42,265 nt of DNA from Flavobacteriales bacterium. Its GTDB lineage: Bacteria > Bacteroidota > Bacteroidia > Flavobacteriales_F > PHOS-HE28. The stretch's first letter is position 1, and the number at the start of each line of letters is the position of its first letter. The position numbers were made by a program, and so were the translations under genes. Location of the stretch: the NCBI GenBank assembly GCA_016788295.1, contig JAEUSY010000010.1, positions 1 through 42,265 on the forward strand, written 5' to 3'. Below the pieces are notes generated by a model that saw nothing but the letters and a program-made list of their open reading frames with translations, did not search any database and was not told the origin of the DNA. This document shows, piece by piece, positions 22,657-31,009 of the stretch.

Positions 22657-24246
22657 ATGACCCCATACCGTTTATTGACGTATTGGAAACAGGACCTACC
22701 GGCATCGGTGGTGGTGTTCCTTGTAGCCCTGCCCCTTTGTTTGGGTATTGCCGTGGCCTCAGGTGCCCCACCCTTTGCGGGCATCATTGCAGGTGTGGTC
22801 GGCGGCATTGTTGTGGGTGCATTGAGCGGTTCGCCGCTCGGCGTTTCAGGACCTGCCGCTGGGCTTACCGGGGTGGTGCTCGCGGGTATCAGCGACCTGG
22901 GCAGCTTTCAGGTCTTTTGTGCTGCCGTGGTGGTGGCCGGAATCTTACAAATCGTGCTCGGATTCGTTCGCGCGGGGATCATCGCCTATTACTTCCCAAG
23001 CTCAGTGATCAAGGGCATGCTGGCCGGTATTGGCATCATCATCATGCTGAAGCAACTGCCCCACGCGCTCGGTTATGACCGCGACCCCATGGGCGACGAG
23101 AGCTTCGACCAAGTGGACAAGGAGAACACTTTTACCGAGATACTCAACGCCGTTCAGGATCCCAGTTGGGGCGCTGTGCTCGTGACCCTGGCCTGCATTG
23201 GCCTGATGCTGCTGTGGGATCGTCCGGCCATTCAACGCAATGCCTGGCTGAAGTACCTTCCCGGACCCTTGCTCGCCGTGGTAGCAGGCATGGTGCTGGC
23301 AAGGCTTTTCAGTGGTTCGGCCACCTTGGCCATCGGAACAGCACACTTTGTGGACCTACCCGACCTGAACAATGGCAGCCTGTTGCAATTGCCTGACTTC
23401 AGCGGTCTCACCTCTCCTGCTTTCTGGACCTTGGCCTTTACCATGGCGATTGTTGCCAGTATCGAAACGCTTTTGTGTGTGGAGGCGACGGATAAATTGG
23501 ACCCTTGGAAGCGATTGACACCCGCGAATCGCGAACTGCGTGCACAAGGCGTAGGCAACATGGTGAGCGGTTTGCTCGGAGGGCTTCCCCTTACCCAAGT
23601 GGTGGTGCGCAGTTCGGCGAACATCCAATCGGGCGGACGCACCAAGCTCTCCACGATCCTGCATGGAGTTCTCATCCTGGTGGCTGTGATCACCATCGGG
23701 GGCCTGCTCAGCACCATTCCGTTCGCAAGCCTTGCCGCTGTATTGTTGTTGGTCGGATACAAGCTGGCCAAACCTTCCCTGTTCGTTCGCATGTGGCGTT
23801 CGGGGCCCATGCAGTTCATTCCCTTTATTGTTACAGTAGGCTTCATGGCCGTGACCAACGACCTGCTGAGCGGCGTGGCTCTGGGCCTGTGCATCGCTCT
23901 GCTCCATATCCTCTGGAAGAACTACAAAGTCCCCTTCCATTTCGACCCAAGGCGCTACAAGCCGGGCATGCCGATCTACATGGAACTTAGTGAGGACGTG
24001 ACCTTTTTGAACAAGGCGGGCATCAAACGCACATTGAACGAACTCCCGGACAACGCCCGCCTTGTGATCGATGCGACGCGATGCATGGACCTTGACCCTG
24101 ACGTATTGGAGATCATAGATGACCACCTGGCCGTGGCACACGAGCGAGGCATACGAACCGAACTGATCGGCTTTAACAGGGACTGGCATGGTGCCACACT
24201 GCACCACCTTGACCCGAAGCACAATGCAGGCCCGACCGCACAATGA
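22657..24246 (+). CDS. SulP family anion transporter with STAS domain (probable bicarbonate or sulfate)
   Basis: 529 residues from ATG 22657; the longer upstream frame lacks family similarity. About 10-14 TM segments begin at PASVVVFLVALPLCLGIAVASGAPPFAGIIAG, the SulP signature, with SGSPLGVSGPAAGLTGVV and the conserved ASIETLLCVEATDKLDPWKR and PLTQVVVRSSANIQSGGRTK. A cytosolic STAS domain occupies ~438-515 (MPIYMELSEDVTFLNKAGIK ...). The downstream gene 26 bp away encodes a beta-carbonic anhydrase, and SulP/carbonic anhydrase pairs are known from BicA-like bicarbonate uptake. I therefore favour bicarbonate, driven by sodium if BicA-like. Sulfate or a dicarboxylate remains possible. Confidence 0.9.
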   Translation: MTPYRLLTYWKQDLPASVVVFLVALPLCLGIAVASGAPPFAGIIAGVVGGIVVGALSGSPLGVSGPAAGLTGVVLAGISDLGSFQVFCAAVVVAGILQIVLGFVRAGIIAYYFPSSVIKGMLAGIGIIIMLKQLPHALGYDRDPMGDESFDQVDKENTFTEILNAVQDPSWGAVLVTLACIGLMLLWDRPAIQRNAWLKYLPGPLLAVVAGMVLARLFSGSATLAIGTAHFVDLPDLNNGSLLQLPDFSGLTSPAFWTLAFTMAIVASIETLLCVEATDKLDPWKRLTPANRELRAQGVGNMVSGLLGGLPLTQVVVRSSANIQSGGRTKLSTILHGVLILVAVITIGGLLSTIPFASLAAVLLLVGYKLAKPSLFVRMWRSGPMQFIPFIVTVGFMAVTNDLLSGVALGLCIALLHILWKNYKVPFHFDPRRYKPGMPIYMELSEDVTFLNKAGIKRTLNELPDNARLVIDATRCMDLDPDVLEIIDDHLAVAHERGIRTELIGFNRDWHGATLHHLDPKHNAGPTAQ

Positions 24247-24272
24247 ACTGAACCGGACCATACACCGAACTC

Positions 24273-24920
24273 ATGGAATCGTACAAGCGACTACTGATCA
24301 ACAACAAGGCCTGGGCCGAAGACACCGTACAACGCGACCCGGAGTTCTTCCATCGATTGGAGAAAGTGCAACGCCCGGAATTCCTCTGGATCGGGTGCAG
24401 CGACAGCCGCGTGCCCGCGAACGAGATCACCGGCACGAACCCTGGCGAGATCTTCGTACACCGCAACATCGCCAACATGGTGGTGCACACCGACCTAAAC
24501 CTGCTGAGCGTGCTGCAGTATGCCGTTGAGTATCTGAAAGTGAAACACGTGATCGTTTGCGGGCACTACGGTTGCGGCGGCGTGCAGGCGGCCATGAGCC
24601 ATCAATCGCTTGGCATCATCAACAAGTGGCTCAGGAACATCAAGGACGTGTATCGCATCCACCAGAAGGAAGTGGATGCTTTATCCACCGAGCAGGAGCG
24701 CTTCGACCGCATGGTGGAGCTGAACGTGCAGGAACAGGTGTTCGACCTTGCAAAAACGAGCATTATTCAACAAGCATGGACCGATCGCGGCGGTCCTCAT
24801 TTGCATGGATGGGTTTACCGCTTGAACGATGGCCTGATCCATACCGTCTGCGAAATGGAAGCAGGTACCGAGCTGGACCCCATCTATCGCTTTGACAACC
24901 TGCGCGACAGGAAGGACTGA
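24273..24920 (+). CDS. can: Beta-class carbonic anhydrase
   Basis: 215 residues, cytosolic zinc enzyme interconverting CO2 and bicarbonate. Zinc ligands C42, H98 and C101 are in [12 protein letters not shown] and [12 protein letters not shown]. The D44/R46 dyad of the CxDxR motif is present. [13 protein letters not shown] is family-typical. Length matches plant-type/E. coli-like Can. It lies 26 bp after the SulP gene and is probably cotranscribed with it, so bicarbonate brought in by SulP would equilibrate with CO2, or CO2 would be trapped for carboxylases. Confidence 0.96.
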   Translation: MESYKRLLINNKAWAEDTVQRDPEFFHRLEKVQRPEFLWIGCSDSRVPANEITGTNPGEIFVHRNIANMVVHTDLNLLSVLQYAVEYLKVKHVIVCGHYGCGGVQAAMSHQSLGIINKWLRNIKDVYRIHQKEVDALSTEQERFDRMVELNVQEQVFDLAKTSIIQQAWTDRGGPHLHGWVYRLNDGLIHTVCEMEAGTELDPIYRFDNLRDRKD

Positions 24921-25023
24921 GCAACCGGTGAACAAGACCAAGGCATAAGGGCCGGTCTACACCCTTGGCACCAATAGCGAGCTATTCGCGACGAAGGTCA
25001 CCAACGCGCATCCCTGGCCGGGA

Positions 25024-25031
25024 TATCTTCG
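25024..25031 (+). promoter_or_regulatory. Putative -7 box (TATCTTCG) for pruA
   Basis: One mismatch to TAnnTTTG, 21 nt before the ATG at 25053, in the 132-bp spacer after can. No upstream TTG at standard spacing. Confidence 0.42.
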
Positions 25032-25052
25032 CGGCCACCAACGCCGAACGCG

Positions 25053-26681
25053 ATGACCGACGCCATCTTCCACAGTCCCGCCCCCGTCAACGAACCCGTA
25101 CTGAGCCATGCGCCCGGTACCAAGGAACGAGAGCTCCTGCTCGCCGAGTACGACCGCATGGCCAAGCAGAAGCGCGAACTGCCCATGTGGATCGGAGGTA
25201 AAGCAGTGACCACCAACGATCGTCGCCCGGTGCGCCCGCCACACGAGTTGAAGCGCATTATCGGCTACAGCCACCACGGTACCCAGGCCCATGTGAAGGC
25301 CGCCATCAGCGCCGCACTCAAGGCGAAGAAGGATTGGGAGGGCATGCGCTGGGAGGACCGCGCCGCCATTTTCCTGAAGGCCGCCGACCTGATCGCTGGT
25401 CCTTACCGTGCAAGCATCAATGCCGCCAGCATGTTGGCACAGAGCAAGAACGCATTCCAAGCTGAGATCGATGCGGCCTGCGAGTTCGCGGACTTCCTGC
25501 GGTTCAATGTGCACTTCATGCAACAGATCTACCGCGACCAGCCATACAGCCCCGCGCAGACCTGGAACCGTGTGGAATACCGTCCGCTTGAAGGTTTCGT
25601 GTTCGCCCTAACACCCTTCAACTTCACCAGCATTGCCGGCAACCTGCCCAGCGCCCCTGCTCTTATGGGCAATGTGGCCGTGTGGAAATGCGCCGACAGC
25701 CAGATCTACAGCGCCCAGGTGATCATGGATATCTTCCGTGCTGCGGGACTGCCCGATGGTGTGATCAACCTGATCCATGTGAGCGGCCGTGATGCCGGTG
25801 AGGTGATCTTCGCACACCCCGATTTCGCGGGCATCCACTTCACGGGCAGCACCAGCGTGTTCCAGACCATCTGGGGCACCATTGGCGCCAACATCCATAA
25901 GTACAAGAGCTATCCGCGCATTGTGGGCGAGACCGGTGGCAAGGACTTCGTGATCGCGCACCCCAGCGCCGATCCAGTGCAGGTGGCCACCGCCTTGAGC
26001 CGAGGTGCGTTCGAGTTCCAAGGCCAGAAATGCAGCGCCGCCAGCCGGGCCTACATCCCCGCCAACCTGTGGCCCACGGTGAAGAAAGAGCTCCTGGCCG
26101 ATGTGAACAGCTTCCGCATGGGTGACCCACGCGACATGCGCAACTTCGTGAACGCCGTGATCGATGAGAAGGCCTTCGACAAGATCGCGGCATACATCGA
26201 TGGGCTGAAGAAGGACAAGAAGAACGTGCAGGTGATCGCCGGTGGCACCTACGACAAGAAAGAAGGCTACTTCATTGCGCCTACCGTGGCGGTGACCAAG
26301 GACCCCAAGAGCACCACCATGTGCGAGGAGATCTTTGGTCCCGTGCTCACCATATACGTGTACCCCGAGAACGAGTGGGCCAAGACGCTGAAGCTGGTGG
26401 ACAGCACCAGCCCGTATGCCCTCACCGGCGCCGTGTTCAGCCAGAACCGCAAGGCCATTGTGGAAGCCACCGATGCACTGCGCAACGCGGCGGGCAACTT
26501 CTACATCAACGACAAGCCCACCGGGGCCGTGGTAGGCCAGCAGCCCTTCGGCGGCGCCCGTGGCAGCGGCACCAACGACAAGGCCGGCAGCTACCTGAAC
26601 CTGCTGCGCTGGGTGAACGCACGCACCATCAAGGAGAATTTCGTGCCGCCAACGGACCACAAGTATCCGTTCCTGGCCTGA
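25053..26681 (+). CDS. pruA: L-glutamate gamma-semialdehyde (1-pyrroline-5-carboxylate) dehydrogenase
   Basis: 542 residues. Oxidises glutamate semialdehyde to glutamate with NAD+, the last step of proline catabolism. Aldehyde dehydrogenase fold with general base E293 (VGETGGKDFV), catalytic C327 (FEFQGQKCSAASRAY), FALTPFNFTSIAGNLPSAPALMGN and PFGGARGSGTNDKAGSYLNLLRWV, which are diagnostic for the stand-alone P5CDH family. Full length for the monofunctional enzyme, so no PutA proline dehydrogenase domain; that enzyme must be encoded elsewhere. A perfect 12-bp terminator stem follows. Confidence 0.96.
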   Translation: MTDAIFHSPAPVNEPVLSHAPGTKERELLLAEYDRMAKQKRELPMWIGGKAVTTNDRRPVRPPHELKRIIGYSHHGTQAHVKAAISAALKAKKDWEGMRWEDRAAIFLKAADLIAGPYRASINAASMLAQSKNAFQAEIDAACEFADFLRFNVHFMQQIYRDQPYSPAQTWNRVEYRPLEGFVFALTPFNFTSIAGNLPSAPALMGNVAVWKCADSQIYSAQVIMDIFRAAGLPDGVINLIHVSGRDAGEVIFAHPDFAGIHFTGSTSVFQTIWGTIGANIHKYKSYPRIVGETGGKDFVIAHPSADPVQVATALSRGAFEFQGQKCSAASRAYIPANLWPTVKKELLADVNSFRMGDPRDMRNFVNAVIDEKAFDKIAAYIDGLKKDKKNVQVIAGGTYDKKEGYFIAPTVAVTKDPKSTTMCEEIFGPVLTIYVYPENEWAKTLKLVDSTSPYALTGAVFSQNRKAIVEATDALRNAAGNFYINDKPTGAVVGQQPFGGARGSGTNDKAGSYLNLLRWVNARTIKENFVPPTDHKYPFLA

Positions 26682-26725
26682 CCGGGTCGCGGGACTTCCG
26701 CGAACCTTGAACACATCTTCACCGT

Positions 26726-26767
26726 AGGAACGTCCGCCGCGACCAGCGCGCGGACGTTCCTCGTTTT
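26726..26767 (+). terminator. Rho-independent terminator of pruA
   Basis: AGGAACGTCCGC (26726-26737) and GCGGACGTTCCT (26750-26761) form a perfect 12-bp stem, with a G+C-rich 12-nt loop that can pair further (CGC/GCG). CGTTTT follows immediately. The T-run overlaps the TTG proposed as start of the next gene, so that gene would need a promoter inside this hairpin or a downstream start. Confidence 0.85.
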
Positions 26768-28220
26768 GAAGGCCACCGATCATCGCATCACCCGCAACGT
26801 CCTGTTGGCCGTGTATGGCACGCTGTTGCTGTTGTGCACCGGCATCATCGTGGCCGTGCACATCAACGAGCGGCGCGATCAACGGCGGGAGGCCTTGGAA
26901 CGCCTCAGCCTCACCACGTCCACGTTGGCGGCACAGGTGAATGCCAACCATTTGGAACAACTGCTCCGCCATTACGATGGCCGGGGCATGATCTTCAAGA
27001 ACACCCAGGACGCCCGCTACTATGTGCTGCACGAACTTCTGCGCCGCACACAGGAACGCACCGAGGCCGCGCTGCCTGTTCGTATTGTTGTGTACGACAG
27101 CCTCAAACAGGAACTTCAAGTGGTGGTCACCGGGGAGCAAAGCCCCAGTTTCCGCCATGTGATCGAGAACGATGCGACCTACATCCGCTCGCACTATGGC
27201 CGGCCGGCCCGCAACACCGAGCGCAATGCCCGGTTGCTCGCCATGGACCCCATTGTGAACGATGAAGGACGGGTCATGGGCATGGTGCTGGCCACACTCC
27301 CTGCCTCGGAGGCCCATGCCAAGGCGAACGCAGCCTTGTGGCGCAACATCAGCATCGTGCTGGCGCTCTTCCTGGTCGCCGGGTTCTTCCTCAAACGCTC
27401 GGTGGGGCGCTGGGTGGATCGCGACGCACAGGCCCACTCGGAGCTCCAGCTGAGGCACACCGATGTGACGGACAGCATTGCATACGCCAGCAAGATCCAG
27501 CGCGCATTGGTCCCCCGGCCCGAAGTATATAACGAGATGTTCGACGCCAGCTTCGTGATCGATCGACCGAAGGACACGCTGAGCGGCGATTTCCATTGGG
27601 CGCAACGCCTTTACCCGCAGATCAACCTGGTGGCGGCTGCGGATTGCACAGGCCACGGGCTCCCGGGTGCCATGATCGGGGCCATGGCCTGTTCGTTGCT
27701 GAACGAGATCGCGACCACTTCGCCCGACCTGGATCCCGCCCAAATGCTGGGCCTGCTCAACACCCGGTTGGTCACAAGCCTTCATCAGCAAGGCCAACAA
27801 TGCGGAGGTGGCGACGGGCTGGACATTGCGCTGTGCCGCGTGGACCGCGAAGCACGCGAGATACTTTTTGCAGGGGCCATGCGGCCGCTCTACTGGCTGC
27901 ACCAAGGCCAGCTAAGCGTTATCAATGGCGACCGCAAGCCCGTGGGCGGGGCACACCACGAACTGGAACGCAAGTACACAGTGCACCGCATCGCCTACTC
28001 CCCCGGCGACCGCATATACCTGTTCAGCGATGGATATGTGGACCAGTTCGGCGGTGCTGATGGGCGCCGTTTCATGGCCAGCCGCCTGCAGGAACTGATC
28101 GGCACGCACGGCCATTTGGCCATGGACCAGCAAGCCCGGGTGCTGGAGCAGGCCTTTCTGGAATGGAAAGGCGGCCGCGAGCAAATGGACGACGTCTGCA
28201 TGCTCGGTCTGGCCGTGTAA
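26766..28220 (+). CDS. Membrane-bound SpoIIE/PP2C-type serine phosphatase
   Basis: 484 residues using the TTG at 26766, the only start before the first TM helix (VLLAVYGTLLLLCTGIIVAVHI). A periplasmic sensor-like loop (~35-188) leads to TM2 (ISIVLALFLVAGFFL), then a linker with DSIAYASKIQRALVP, typical of Bacteroidota SpoIIE phosphatases. The PP2C-like domain is at ~255-484: FVIDRPKDTLSGDFHW, D293 in AADCTGHGLPGAMIG, and YLFSDGYVDQFGG. It probably dephosphorylates an anti-sigma-antagonist or similar STAS protein in response to an extracytoplasmic signal. No partner kinase or STAS gene is adjacent, so the pathway is unknown. The start overlaps the preceding terminator tail. Confidence 0.85.
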   Translation: MKATDHRITRNVLLAVYGTLLLLCTGIIVAVHINERRDQRREALERLSLTTSTLAAQVNANHLEQLLRHYDGRGMIFKNTQDARYYVLHELLRRTQERTEAALPVRIVVYDSLKQELQVVVTGEQSPSFRHVIENDATYIRSHYGRPARNTERNARLLAMDPIVNDEGRVMGMVLATLPASEAHAKANAALWRNISIVLALFLVAGFFLKRSVGRWVDRDAQAHSELQLRHTDVTDSIAYASKIQRALVPRPEVYNEMFDASFVIDRPKDTLSGDFHWAQRLYPQINLVAAADCTGHGLPGAMIGAMACSLLNEIATTSPDLDPAQMLGLLNTRLVTSLHQQGQQCGGGDGLDIALCRVDREAREILFAGAMRPLYWLHQGQLSVINGDRKPVGGAHHELERKYTVHRIAYSPGDRIYLFSDGYVDQFGGADGRRFMASRLQELIGTHGHLAMDQQARVLEQAFLEWKGGREQMDDVCMLGLAV

Positions 28221-28253
28221 CATTCGCTTTACAAGCGCTAACGGGCATCCCCC

Positions 28254-28261
28254 TATCTTTG
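28254..28261 (+). promoter_or_regulatory. Putative -7 box (TATCTTTG) for the DUF349 gene
   Basis: A perfect TAnnTTTG match, 40 nt before the ATG at 28302. TTTACA lies about 20 nt upstream and could serve as the -33 region. Confidence 0.52.
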
Positions 28262-28301
28262 GCAAGTGCACTGCACCATGGCAGTGCGAGGACTATCGCG
28301 C

Positions 28302-30059
28302 ATGGCAACGAAAGCAGAGCTGATCATTCGGCTCGAGGAACTTACCGCACAGGAGGACATCGAACAGGCCTCGGAAGCGGTCGAAGGTGTGAAGGAAGCG
28401 TATGAGGCCTTGGTGGCCGCAGCGCAACAGGAACAACCTGTGGTCGCCATGGAACCTGTGGCCGAAGGCGGTGAGCCCGAAGCCACAGTGGCCGCCGAGC
28501 AGGCCCCTATCGCCATTGAATCCGCACCGCTCCTCGATGAAGAGGACAAGCGTTTCAAGCAATTACTGGATGCCTTCAACCAGCGGGTGAACGACATCCG
28601 CCGCAAGAAGGCAAAGGAGGAGGCAGATAACCTGGCCGCCAAGAAAGCGGTGATGGAAGAACTGCGTGCCCTGGTCACCAGCGAGGAGAACATCGGCACG
28701 GCCTTCCAGCGCTTCAAGGACCTTCAGGAAAAGTGGAAGGCCATCGGCAACGTGCCGCAGCAGGCCTACCGCGATCTGCAGAGCGATTATTCGCACCTGC
28801 TCGATGAGTTCTTCTACCACATCCGCATCTACAAAGAGCTTCGCGACCACGACCTGCGCAAGAACACGGCCCTCAAACAGGCCTTGATCAGCGACCTGCA
28901 GAGCCTGGGCAAGAAGGACAACATCCGTGAACTGGAACAGCAGGTGCGCGAGTACCAGGAGAAGTGGAACCAAGTGGGCCCGGTGCTGAAAGAGGAATGG
29001 GAGGCCATTCGCGATGGGTTCTGGAACGCCACCCGCGTGGTGTACGACAAGATCCACGAGCACTACAAGGCGCGCCGTGCCGAGCATGAGGTGAACCTGC
29101 AGGCCAAGCAGGCCTTGGTGGAAAAAGTGACCACCCTCACCGCCGATCTGGGCAATCCCTCGGCCAAGGAATGGAAGATCCTCACCGATCAGGTGTTGGA
29201 GCTTCAGAACGCGTGGAAGAGCATCGGCTTTGCCACCAAGAAGGACAACGAGCGTGTGTGGAAGGAGTTCCGCAATGCGTGCAACGCCTTCTTCGACAGC
29301 AAGAAGGCCTACTTCGACAAGCTGAAGGACCAGTTCAAGGAGGCCCGCGAGAAGAAGCAGGCCCTGCTGGAAGAAGCCCTGAAACTGAAGGACAGCACCG
29401 AATGGCGCCAGACCGCCGACAAGCTGAAGGTGCTTCAACAGCGCTGGAAAGAGGCCGGCAGTGCAGGCCCGCGGGATGAGAACCGCCTGTGGACCCGCTT
29501 CCGCGAAGCGTGCGACACCTTCTTCCAGAACAGGAAGGCCACCTTCGAGAAGATGGATGCCGAGCAAGCCGTACATGCCCAGGAGAAGGAGGCCCTGTTG
29601 GCCGAGATCGAAGGTTACCAGCTCAGCGGCGACCGCAACAAGGACATCGAGGCGCTGAAGACCTTCTCGCAGCGGTGGATGAACTCAGGCCGCGTTTCGC
29701 CCAAACTGTACGATGCCATGAGCGAACGCTACCGCGCAGCCTTGGACAAGCAGTACGGCCTCCTGAAAATGGAAGGCGAGGAAAGGCGACGAATGCAGTT
29801 CCAGGACCACATGGACAGCCTGAAGAGCAGTCCAGATGGCAAGGACCGTATTGAACGCGAGAGCCGTTTCATTAAGCGCAAGATCGAAGAGTTGGAGAAC
29901 GAAATGCGCCAAATGGAACGAAACATGGGCATGTTCAACTTCAAGAGCTCCAGTGGCGAGGCCATGCGGAAGGACATGGAGAAGAAGATCGAACGGTTGG
30001 CCCGCGATGTAGAGCGCCTGAAAGGCCAGCATCGCGAACTGCTGAAGGAACTGCGTTGA
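28302..30059 (+). CDS. DUF349-repeat coiled-coil protein
   Basis: 585 residues from ATG 28302 (MATKAELIIRLEELTAQED); upstream in-frame starts are within the promoter leader. A ~95-residue acidic, Ala/Pro-rich N-terminus precedes five DUF349 repeats, each with a W-x-x-x-G core: LQEKWKAIGNVP, QEKWNQVGPVL, QNAWKSIGFA, QRWKEAGSAG and QRWMNSGRVS. A long charged coiled coil ends the protein. DUF349 proteins are common in Bacteroidota and lack an assigned biochemical role. It is cytosolic (no signal). The stop overlaps the start of the thioesterase gene, suggesting translational coupling. Confidence 0.9.
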   Translation: MATKAELIIRLEELTAQEDIEQASEAVEGVKEAYEALVAAAQQEQPVVAMEPVAEGGEPEATVAAEQAPIAIESAPLLDEEDKRFKQLLDAFNQRVNDIRRKKAKEEADNLAAKKAVMEELRALVTSEENIGTAFQRFKDLQEKWKAIGNVPQQAYRDLQSDYSHLLDEFFYHIRIYKELRDHDLRKNTALKQALISDLQSLGKKDNIRELEQQVREYQEKWNQVGPVLKEEWEAIRDGFWNATRVVYDKIHEHYKARRAEHEVNLQAKQALVEKVTTLTADLGNPSAKEWKILTDQVLELQNAWKSIGFATKKDNERVWKEFRNACNAFFDSKKAYFDKLKDQFKEAREKKQALLEEALKLKDSTEWRQTADKLKVLQQRWKEAGSAGPRDENRLWTRFREACDTFFQNRKATFEKMDAEQAVHAQEKEALLAEIEGYQLSGDRNKDIEALKTFSQRWMNSGRVSPKLYDAMSERYRAALDKQYGLLKMEGEERRRMQFQDHMDSLKSSPDGKDRIERESRFIKRKIEELENEMRQMERNMGMFNFKSSSGEAMRKDMEKKIERLARDVERLKGQHRELLKELR

Positions 30060-30481
30060 TCGAACGACCGGCACATTTTCCGGTACGACTGGAGATCCCC
30101 ATCGCATGGGGCGAACAGGATGCCTTCGGACACCTGAACAACGTGGCCTACCTGCGCTACTTTGAGAGCGTGCGCATGCATTTCCTGGACCGGGTGGGCA
30201 TCCTTCGCTCCCATGCAGAACAGGGCATTGGCGTTATACTCGCCAGCACCACTTGCAACTTCCTTCGGCCGGTCCATTGGCCTGCAACGCTAGCTGTGGC
30301 CACCACCTGCACCCAAGTTGGCAATACCAGCTTCACCATGGCCTACCGTATTACCGACGGAACAGGCGCTCTGGTAGCCGATGGCACCAGTGTACAAGTG
30401 ATGTTCGACTACAATGCCGCCACCAAGGTGAGGGTCCCCGATGCAGTACGCATGGCCATTGCCGAATTGTGCGCATTGTAA
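30056..30481 (+). CDS. Acyl-CoA thioesterase, 4HBT hotdog family
   Basis: 141 residues starting at TTG 30056, overlapping the DUF349 stop (TTGA). No ATG exists near the N-terminus, and MIERPAHFPVRLEIPIAWGEQDAFGHLNNVAYLRYFESVR is intact from there. The catalytic aspartate is D22 in the DxFGHLNN motif of YbgC/4HBT enzymes, which cleave short or aromatic acyl-CoA. No domain fusion. Substrate unknown. A Tol-Pal-linked YbgC role is not indicated by neighbours. Confidence 0.88.
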   Translation: MIERPAHFPVRLEIPIAWGEQDAFGHLNNVAYLRYFESVRMHFLDRVGILRSHAEQGIGVILASTTCNFLRPVHWPATLAVATTCTQVGNTSFTMAYRITDGTGALVADGTSVQVMFDYNAATKVRVPDAVRMAIAELCAL

Positions 30482-30486
30482 TTTCA
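30459..30486 (+). promoter_or_regulatory. Putative promoter for the DUF6265-like lipoprotein
   Basis: TTG at 30459-30461, a 17-nt spacer, then TAATTTCA at 30479-30486 (two mismatches to TAnnTTTG), followed by GGCC and ATG 30491. It overlaps the 3' end of the thioesterase gene. Leader would be ~0-2 nt. Confidence 0.38.
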
Positions 30487-30490
30487 GGCC

Positions 30491-31009
30491 ATGAAGTGGT
30501 GGCTTGTTGCTCCGTCATTGATTCTGGCCGTTGGCTGCGGGCAGGCTGTTGAACGTGCCTCTACAGACACGACTGAGCGGGACCAACTGGTCCACGGGCA
30601 CTTGGAGAACCTGGTCGGCAAGTGGACCGCACCAGAAGAGGACACCCTGCACGTGTTCCATGAGGAATGGGCATCGGCCGGGAGTGATTCTCTGATCGGC
30701 ACCGGCTTCGTGCTCTCAGGAAATGACACGGTGTTCATTGAACACCTTGGACTGCACCGTTCCGCAGAGCGTTGGATCTACACTGCTCGTATCCCATCAC
30801 AGAACGATGGCCGTACCATTTCGTTCAAGCTGACCCATGTGGACAAGGATTCGATGTGCTTTGAGGACCCTTCACACGACTTCCCAGAACGGATCACGTA
30901 TTTCCAATCATCCGATCAGGGCTGGCGCGTTTCTCTGAGCGGACGAACGGCCAAAGGACCACAGCATTCCGCGATCCACCTACGATCCTCGAAACCTTCC
31001 CGGCTGTGA
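30491..31009 (+). CDS. DUF6265-like lipoprotein
   Basis: 172 residues. Signal ending in LILAVGC suggests lipidation at C16, though Ala at -3 is less usual. The mature protein resembles the secreted DUF6265-like protein at 9086-9544: HLENLVGKW at the start, a central FIEHLGLHRSAERWIYTARI, and CFEDPSHDFPERITY. Thus it is probably a periplasmic lipocalin-like barrel with unknown ligand. The stop overlaps the GTG start of the next gene by 4 bp. Confidence 0.75.
   Translation: MKWWLVAPSLILAVGCGQAVERASTDTTERDQLVHGHLENLVGKWTAPEEDTLHVFHEEWASAGSDSLIGTGFVLSGNDTVFIEHLGLHRSAERWIYTARIPSQNDGRTISFKLTHVDKDSMCFEDPSHDFPERITYFQSSDQGWRVSLSGRTAKGPQHSAIHLRSSKPSRL

Noticed and set aside
25608..27905. 765-residue minus-strand frame opposite pruA and the phosphatase
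   Set aside because: Antisense shadow: it crosses the terminator and both genes on the other strand, with no recognisable protein motif.
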